From Planctomycetaceae bacterium (GTDB lineage: Bacteria; Planctomycetota; Planctomycetia; Planctomycetales; Planctomycetaceae), in contig CANHVD010000148.1 of assembly GCA_947463775.1 (NCBI GenBank), positions 1-10,371 of the forward strand: a stretch of 10,371 nt of DNA, written 5' to 3'. The notes under the pieces were generated by a model. The model searched no databases. It was not told where the DNA came from and saw nothing but the letters and a program-made list of their open reading frames with translations. Every line of letters starts with the position of its first letter. The stretch's first letter is position 1. This document shows positions 5,293 to 10,371 of this stretch, piece by piece. The position numbers and the translations under genes were made by a program.

Positions 5293-7089
5293 ATGTCCAA
5301 ATCTATCGCTCGTTTGCTGCTGCTTTCGCTTGGTGTTCTCGCATCACAAAGCTCTTTATTCGCCCACGACGGCGCAGATGATCACGTCCATTCATCTGCG
5401 GCCATCAATGTTCGCACTTGGACCATCGACGAATCCAAAACAACCATCGAAGGCACGTTCGTCGCTGTCAAAGATGCACGCGTCTACATTCGGCAGACGG
5501 ATGGCCTTGTGCGACCGGTCACTATTGATCGACTCGCAGCATCTGATCAAAGCTGGATCGAAGAACGAACCCGCGAAATCGCGGCGATCAATACTCAGCC
5601 CAGATATGTTCTGACCTCGCAACAGGCGAAGCGAGCCGCAAAGAGTCGTAACGCGTCTTCAGATCCAGGTCTTCCGCTGCTTCAGAAGAGCTTTGAGCCC
5701 TTCAAGTCGACCGTGAAGACTCGGTCTGATGCGGATTACTTTTTCGTCGAATCCAACGGTCTTCCTGATCACCAGATGATGGTCGGTATCACGGCATGGC
5801 AGCAGCAGGTGCCGATGCCTCAGAAATATACCGGCAGCAACGCATGGCAGATTCCGTTGCATCCGGTTCCGGCAAAGGAACCCATGTCTGCGAAGGACAA
5901 CTTCTTTCGAGGAGCCATTGCTATCGCTGTCAATGGCATTCCGATTTTCAATCCCATCAAGAACGATGGTCGAACTGACACGTTGCTTGCCGGAGAACTC
6001 GACAACTGGGGAGGGCACTGTGGTCGAGCTGACGATTATCACTATCACATCGCGCCGATTCATTTGCAGAAGCAGATTGGTGATGACGCTCCTGTGGCCT
6101 GGGCTTTGGATGGTTATCCGATTTATGGCTATCAGGATGAGAAGGCTCCGGACTTTGCTCCGCTGGATCAGTGGAACGGGCACAAAGATGCCGATGGAAA
6201 CTATCACTACCATGCGACGAAGAAGTACCCTTATCTCAACGGTGGCTTTTATGGAGAAGTCGTCGAGCGCGACGGCCAGGTCGATCCTCAGCCGCGAGCC
6301 GAATCGCCGCGGCCAGCTCTTCCACCACTACAGGGAGCGAAGATCGTCGACTTTGAAACGACCAGGCCTGGCAGTCATGTGCTGACCTATGAAGTCCGCG
6401 GTCGCAAGGGCACGGTCAGCTATACGGTCGCTGAAAGTGGCTCTGCCGAATTCACGTTCAAAACACCCGACGGCGAAACAACCATGGAAGAGTACACCGC
6501 AAGGCCAGCTCGAGGAGGTCGGCCGGGTGGTCAGGGCGGGCCACCTCGAGATGATCGACCGGAAGGCGGTCGCAAAGGCAAGGGGCCTCCACGTAAAGAG
6601 ATTCCAAAGGATGAGCCAAAGTCTGCATCACGAAAGTCCGTGGGAGACATGAAGCTGACAAGTTCTTCAATCGACAAGGACGGAATGCTGAACGTCGATT
6701 GCACCTGCGATGGCAAAAGTGAATCCCCGGCCATCGCCTGGAGTAACCTCCCGAAAGGGACGAAGTCCATCGCATTCAGTCTCTGGCACACCGCACCGGA
6801 TCAGGAGAAATCGTATTGGGTTGTTTACAATATTCCGGTATCAGTGGATGGCCTGAAGCAGAATCAGAAAGATGTCGGGAAGGTCGGTTTCAACGATCGC
6901 AAGAAAGCGGCCTTCGATCCAATGTGCTCCCGTGGCCCGGGCGTGAAGACCTATCACATCACGGTCTTCGCTCTTTCTGAGGACTTAAAACTGTCCCCGC
7001 AACAGGCGACTCACAAGGGGCTTCTGGAAGCAGTCAAAGGCATAACTCTGGCGGAGACCACTCTGGACTTTGACTACGAGCGAAAATAG
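5293..7089 (+). CDS. Exported SHD1-YHYH-PEBP fusion protein
   Basis: A 598-residue exported protein. Residues 1-24 are a Sec signal peptide (cut near LFA-HDG), followed by a His/Asp-rich stretch HDGADDHVH. Residues 41-98 resemble the SLA1 homology domain SHD1 (RTWT, then IEGTFVAVKDARVYIRQTDG, then LAASDQSWI), a domain seen in many planctomycete secreted proteins. Residues about 150-325 form a YHYH-type domain with FVESNGLPDH, GELDNWGGHCGRADDYHYH (YHYH at 249-252) and a second YHYH at 304-307 preceded by DADGN. A short beta-rich segment (about 340-402) follows, then a basic Gly/Arg/Pro linker (404-452). Residues 453-598 resemble the YbhB/YbcL type of PEBP (IAWSNLPKGTKSIAFSL, YWVVYNIP, TYHITVFALS). 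The PEBP pocket motif is diverged: SRGPGVKTYH replaces the usual GPCPPxGxHRY, and the His before W is Tyr. The His-rich motifs suggest metal binding, but the biochemical role is unknown. Confidence 0.85.
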   Translation: MSKSIARLLLLSLGVLASQSSLFAHDGADDHVHSSAAINVRTWTIDESKTTIEGTFVAVKDARVYIRQTDGLVRPVTIDRLAASDQSWIEERTREIAAINTQPRYVLTSQQAKRAAKSRNASSDPGLPLLQKSFEPFKSTVKTRSDADYFFVESNGLPDHQMMVGITAWQQQVPMPQKYTGSNAWQIPLHPVPAKEPMSAKDNFFRGAIAIAVNGIPIFNPIKNDGRTDTLLAGELDNWGGHCGRADDYHYHIAPIHLQKQIGDDAPVAWALDGYPIYGYQDEKAPDFAPLDQWNGHKDADGNYHYHATKKYPYLNGGFYGEVVERDGQVDPQPRAESPRPALPPLQGAKIVDFETTRPGSHVLTYEVRGRKGTVSYTVAESGSAEFTFKTPDGETTMEEYTARPARGGRPGGQGGPPRDDRPEGGRKGKGPPRKEIPKDEPKSASRKSVGDMKLTSSSIDKDGMLNVDCTCDGKSESPAIAWSNLPKGTKSIAFSLWHTAPDQEKSYWVVYNIPVSVDGLKQNQKDVGKVGFNDRKKAAFDPMCSRGPGVKTYHITVFALSEDLKLSPQQATHKGLLEAVKGITLAETTLDFDYERK

Positions 7090-7299
7090 CGAAAGCATCC
7101 ATTCGGATGATGAGCGCCCCGTCTTCAATGATAGTTTGATTGCGTCGGTGAATTATCACCTGTCCCCAAGGGACTTCAAAATTCAGCCGATGGTCCCCGA
7201 AGACGCAACATCGGTTTCGACGGACCAGACATACAAACTTTCCCATTGAATTTTCTCTGTATACTCCGTGACCTCCGTGGCGAAAGGCCTGTTGTGTCA
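7090..7299. other. Intergenic gap with a triple 9-base repeat
   Basis: A 210-bp gap. It contains small hairpins (GGTGA-ATTA-TCACC at 7147-7160; GTCCC-CAA-GGGAC at 7162-7174) without a T-tract. Three adjacent imperfect 9-mers follow: CTCTGTATA (7255-7263), CTCCGTGAC (7264-7272) and CTCCGTGGC (7273-7281). No promoter is obvious. The TTG at 7246 opens the sulfatase frame, but the residues it adds come from this repeat and precede the signal peptide, so I treat them as non-coding. Confidence 0.5.
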
Positions 7300-8715
7300 A
7301 TGCGACTCATGACCTGCCTCTTGATAATGTTCATCCTCAGCGTCACGGAGAATACTCTTCATGCCGCCCCTCCGAATGTCGTGTTGATCCTCATGGACGA
7401 CATGGGATGGCGAGACGTAGGTTTTGCGGGGAACGACTTTGTTGAAACGCCAAACCTTGATCGCCTGGCCGGCGAGGGCATTCGATTCACTCAAGCCTAC
7501 GCCAGTGCGCCGAATTGTGCGCCGACGCGGGCGTGTTTGATGTCGGGGCAATACACACCAAGGCATGGCGTATTCACGGTGATTGATCCGCGGCATGATC
7601 CCGGTCAACCACATCACAAAGTGATTTCGGCGAAAAGTAACGAAGCGCTGAGTGGCGATGTTGTCACCATCGCAGAACTGTTGCAAACAAAAGGTTACGC
7701 GACCGCGTGTTTCGGCATGTGGAATCTCGGCCGAGGTCGATCGGGTCCATCAACTCCGACAGGGCAGGGCTTTGATCTCTTCAAGGAACCCAAGTCCGTC
7801 GGATTCGAGAAGGATGCTTACTTCGACAGCGAAGGCCGCTATTGCTCGGACATTTTGACCGATGAAACGCTTTCGTTCATCGAAAATCATGGGGCCAAAC
7901 CGTTCTTCGTCTACCTCGCGCCGCACGACGTGCACGCTCCGCTGGAACCAAAACCAGAGCTTGTTGCGAAGTACGAAAAGAAAGCTCAGCGTGCGAACGT
8001 TTCCGATGCTGAGATTCAGCAAGCGGCCTCCGTTGAAGCCATCGACGTCAACGTTGGGCGAATCATGGATAAGCTGAAGGACTTGAAACTTGACGACAAC
8101 ACCATGGTCATCTTCACCAGCGACAACGGCGGCACACCTCAATTCGTCGCGCCGTTGAATGGCAGCAAAGGGGCTCTTTATGAAGGCGGCATTCGAGTCC
8201 CCGCAGCGATCTGGTGGAAGGGACTAAATAACCCTGGTCGTGATTTTGACGAACCTATCCTGAGCATGGACTTCTATCCAACCATCGCCGAACTCGCTGA
8301 CGCCAATCTTCCGAAGAACCAACCGATCGACGGAACCAGCCTGATGTTGGTTCTGCGGGACGAAGCGAAGTCACTCAATCGAGACTCGGTCTTCTGGCAT
8401 TTTCCCTGCTACATCGGCCGCGGAGAGCCCAGCAGCGCGGTGCGGATGGGAGACTGGAAGTTGATCGAGAAGTTTCAGGGTGAATCTTTCGAGCTCTACA
8501 ACCTTAAGAATGATCCCGGCGAGAAAAAGAACCTCGCTGAGTTACAGCCACAGAAAGCCAAAGAGTTGAAGCAGGTTCTTTGGGATTGGCAGACAACCAC
8601 CGGCGCGCCTCGTCCTGTCGAAAAGAATCCGGCCTACGACCCGAGTTCCGAACAGGCTCAAAGAGGAAAGAAAGGCGGCGGCAAAGGGCGGAAGCCAGGG
8701 ATGAACAATCAATAA
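7300..8715 (+). CDS. Secreted sulfatase-family protein with altered active site
   Basis: A 471-residue exported protein of the S1 sulfatase family. I chose ATG 7300 because it starts a compact signal peptide (MRLMTCLLIMFILSV, cut near LHA-A) and has AAAGG 12 bases upstream. ATG 7309 is an alternative. Visible motifs are D33-D34 (MDDMGW), C73-A-P-T-R77 as the formylglycine site, H209 and H212 in HDVHAPLEP, D275-N276 (TSDNGG) and K290 in GSKGALYEGG. The usual GKWHLG reads GMWNLG (M140, N142), so the Lys and His that contact the sulfate group in AtsA-type enzymes are absent. This may mean a different substrate, a weak enzyme or a binding role. The C-terminus is a Lys/Gly-rich tail (454-471) much like that of the first sulfatase, with NPxYDPxxE before it in both. 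It is convergent with the next gene. Confidence 0.88.
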   Translation: MRLMTCLLIMFILSVTENTLHAAPPNVVLILMDDMGWRDVGFAGNDFVETPNLDRLAGEGIRFTQAYASAPNCAPTRACLMSGQYTPRHGVFTVIDPRHDPGQPHHKVISAKSNEALSGDVVTIAELLQTKGYATACFGMWNLGRGRSGPSTPTGQGFDLFKEPKSVGFEKDAYFDSEGRYCSDILTDETLSFIENHGAKPFFVYLAPHDVHAPLEPKPELVAKYEKKAQRANVSDAEIQQAASVEAIDVNVGRIMDKLKDLKLDDNTMVIFTSDNGGTPQFVAPLNGSKGALYEGGIRVPAAIWWKGLNNPGRDFDEPILSMDFYPTIAELADANLPKNQPIDGTSLMLVLRDEAKSLNRDSVFWHFPCYIGRGEPSSAVRMGDWKLIEKFQGESFELYNLKNDPGEKKNLAELQPQKAKELKQVLWDWQTTTGAPRPVEKNPAYDPSSEQAQRGKKGGGKGRKPGMNNQ

Positions 8716-8735
8716 ACGGGCTGTGGGAATGGAAA

Positions 8736-8761
8736 GAGGACGGATTCCGGAACCCGTCCTC
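8736..8761. terminator. Hairpin between convergent genes, possible bidirectional terminator
   Basis: GAGGACGG (8736-8743) pairs with CCGTCCTC (8754-8761). An A-C mismatch then precedes TTCC/GGAA, which closes the top. It lies 20 bp after the sulfatase stop. There is no T-run on the plus strand, and only TTTCC follows on the minus strand, so its terminator strength is uncertain. Confidence 0.45.
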
Positions 8762-8778
8762 AATTGCAGCAAGACCTA

Positions 8779-8799
8779 CAAAACATGACTCTGTCATGT
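8779..8799 (-). terminator. Minus-strand terminator touching the stop codon of the Tat gene
   Basis: Read on the minus strand, ACATGAC-AGA-GTCATGT forms a perfect 7-bp stem (8799-8783) followed by TTTG. With the last T of the arm this gives four T in a row. The first stem base is the last base of the TGA stop. It is short and AT-rich, so moderate at best. Confidence 0.5.
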
Positions 8800-10355
8800 C
8801 ACGATAACCCGAGCAGCGATCGAGCTTCTTCCTGCCCAGCGGCTGGTTTGCCATATTCACTTGCGGTGACTCGGGACAACGAAACCAAATGCTGCCAGCG
8901 GATGGATTCACGGGTTGAGTGGAAATCGTCCCACACTGTGTGAAAATATTTCTCTGCGTGCAACGCACCGTCTTCACTGACAGCGTACTTGAGCAAACTG
9001 CTGAACAGTCGATCGGCTGGCAGTCCCAACTGGCCATAACGCTGAGTCACCGCAGTGGCGTGTCCTTGAAGATTGTTCTGGACAGCTTCATCCAGCTTGA
9101 GCAACAGGCCATCGGCATCAGTCGCAGAGAGTCGATCGAGATGGTGCTTTGCCGGTAACGCTTCTGTCAGCAGATTCCCTGGGTAGGAGCGATCTCGTGC
9201 GACTTGCCATGCTCCGATAATCAGGCAGGCAAAGACATTGCGGCCGCTGCTGACTCGAGCCAGATTTCTCCAGGCATTGGCCGCGTCGCTGGCATGAACA
9301 CCAACAGAATCGCCGTGGACGGTACCAGCAGGCTTGAGTCGATCTTCCCACTGAGGAAGCCGGCCGCCGTCTCGCAGAACCAGTAGACTGGCGGCCAGAG
9401 AAATCGCTTCACCGATTGCAGCCGGTTCATAACCTTCGGCAAGGGCGCTTGCGGCGGCTTTCGCTGCGTCACTCGGAGTGCCCGTGGCAAACGTCTGGCT
9501 CAGATGCTGCACGAATGCGTCTTCGGCCTTCTTTGTGCCAGGCTCTTTGCCGTTCAGCTGACATTCATCAAGCAGACTGACCAGCATCTTGCCATGCTCA
9601 TCCCATTCCGCACGGCGCGCTGGTTCTGCGCGAACGCAGTATCGCAGAGACTGGCGGAGCAATGTGAGGGCGTGCTGTGTTCCGACAATCTCCTGCATGT
9701 CCCAGGCTCGGTACGGCAGGACCGTTCGGTGAACTTCCGGATTATCCTGAACAGCCGGGATCAGCGCGTCGAGGGCACTTCGAGGATCGGATGAAACGAA
9801 GGCAGAAAGAATCTGTTCGGCGTGGTTAGCATCCTTGGCTTTGATGGCATCATGAAGAGCTGCCGGATTGAGTTCATTGACTGGCGATGATGCAGAAAGA
9901 CCATGCAGCACTTCGGACTCGCGACCTCCGAATTCCTGAATTCGACTGCTGTTGCGATACAGGACTTTCAGAACCGGCAGCGCTTCAGACCCCGCAGGCA
10001 TCAGAGCCGACATCTTGAGTGCCGGACCAAGCGCCATGAATGTGTGAAAGCCGATGTAATCTTCGCCGCCAAAGGTTCTGGCGTTTGCAAGAGCCGCGGC
10101 GGCCACCAAAGTCTTCAGGGGCAACCCCGCCTGCAATTTTTTTACCAGCGAAGCTTGCAGCTGTTCAACTGGCGTTTCCTGCAGAGCACAAACGAGTGGC
10201 TCAAGGTCACCGAACTGAAGCGGAGAGTCCAGTTCCTCGGCAAATGATTTGGGAGCGAGCCCAAGATCGGTGAGCATCGCCGGGCCGAGTGTCGCCAGCA
10301 GCGTTCCTCGTCCAACATCGGCCAGAAAACCTCGACGCGAGTGACCACGAGACAT
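8799..10355 (-). CDS. Tat-exported helical protein of unknown function
   Basis: A 518-residue protein. The N-terminus carries a twin-arginine motif SRRGFL (6-11), a mildly hydrophobic stretch and a possible cut after SFA (residue 39), so export is predicted by the Tat route, often used for folded or cofactor-bearing proteins. The rest is predicted mostly helical and Ala/Leu-rich, with no transmembrane segment. Two stretches look alike: residues 73-118 (LQAGLPLKT, then ALANARTFGG, then YIGFH at 100-104) and 304-368 (LAEGYEPAAIGEA, then LLVLRDGG, then SVGVH at 350-354). This suggests an internal duplication with one conserved His per half. I do not recognise the family. It is the only minus-strand gene and ends 83 bp from the convergent sulfatase; no functional link is evident. 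The start is supported by AAGGA 7 bases upstream. Confidence 0.85.
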   Translation of the reverse strand: MSRGHSRRGFLADVGRGTLLATLGPAMLTDLGLAPKSFAEELDSPLQFGDLEPLVCALQETPVEQLQASLVKKLQAGLPLKTLVAAAALANARTFGGEDYIGFHTFMALGPALKMSALMPAGSEALPVLKVLYRNSSRIQEFGGRESEVLHGLSASSPVNELNPAALHDAIKAKDANHAEQILSAFVSSDPRSALDALIPAVQDNPEVHRTVLPYRAWDMQEIVGTQHALTLLRQSLRYCVRAEPARRAEWDEHGKMLVSLLDECQLNGKEPGTKKAEDAFVQHLSQTFATGTPSDAAKAAASALAEGYEPAAIGEAISLAASLLVLRDGGRLPQWEDRLKPAGTVHGDSVGVHASDAANAWRNLARVSSGRNVFACLIIGAWQVARDRSYPGNLLTEALPAKHHLDRLSATDADGLLLKLDEAVQNNLQGHATAVTQRYGQLGLPADRLFSSLLKYAVSEDGALHAEKYFHTVWDDFHSTRESIRWQHLVSLSRVTASEYGKPAAGQEEARSLLGLS

Positions 10356-10362
10356 CGCAAAA

Positions 10363-10367
10363 TCCTT
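10363..10367 (-). promoter_or_regulatory. Ribosome binding site of the Tat-exported protein gene
   Basis: On the minus strand AAGGA stands 7 bases before the ATG, ideal spacing. The promoter lies beyond the window edge. Confidence 0.65.
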
Positions 10368-10371
10368 AGCA

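Noticed and set aside
5659..6213. 184-residue antisense frame opposite the YHYH domain
   Set aside because: It mirrors the conserved YHYH coding region and has low-complexity Val/Ile composition typical of a shadow frame.
7246..7299. TTG start extending the second sulfatase by 18 residues
   Set aside because: The added residues come from a 9-base repeat, precede the signal peptide and would bury it; ATG 7300 gives a normal signal peptide.
8504..9037. 177-residue minus-strand frame spanning the sulfatase end and the Tat gene end
   Set aside because: It crosses two supported genes and both hairpins between them; no recognisable motif.
9903..10247. 114-residue plus-strand frame opposite the Tat-exported protein
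   Set aside because: Shadow of the longer minus-strand gene, which has a Tat signal and ribosome binding site.

Overview
The window reads as a chromosomal segment from a member of the Planctomycetota. Supporting signs are two secreted formylglycine-type sulfatases, an ECF-like sigma factor overlapping a one-pass membrane anti-sigma protein without a zinc motif, an exported protein with a eukaryote-like SHD1 domain, a Tat-exported helical protein, moderate GC, and several long palindromic elements. The phylum call is inference from gene content; no rRNA or other marker gene is present.

Layout: (1) 1-906 is the 3' part of an APC-superfamily permease, closed by a strong intrinsic terminator at 976-1006. 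(2) 1159-2729 is a sigma factor gene overlapping its putative membrane anti-sigma gene by ATGA. The anti-sigma gene carries a 29-bp inverted repeat inside its coding sequence. (3) A nested palindrome at 2739-2839 separates this pair from a sulfatase with a complete set of recognisable active-site residues (2857-4281). (4) 4447-5184 encodes a small secreted protein that may have a galactose-binding-like fold. (5) 5293-7089 encodes an exported SHD1-YHYH-PEBP fusion. (6) 7300-8715 encodes a second sulfatase that keeps its catalytic Cys but has lost the Lys and His of the usual GKWH motif. (7) On the minus strand, converging on it, 8799-10355 encodes a Tat-signal protein of unknown function with a probable internal duplication.

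How they may work together: all genes from 1159 to 8715 lie on the plus strand, and the four after the sigma/anti-sigma pair are exported. All four carry Gly/Lys/Arg-rich low-complexity stretches, three as C-terminal tails and one as an interdomain linker. One reading is a membrane-sensed, sigma-controlled set of cell-envelope proteins acting on sulfated or other anionic polymers. Gaps of 108-210 bp and palindromes between the genes mean a single operon is not shown. The sulfatase, sigma, YHYH and PEBP assignments rest on visible motifs; substrates and regulation are inference.
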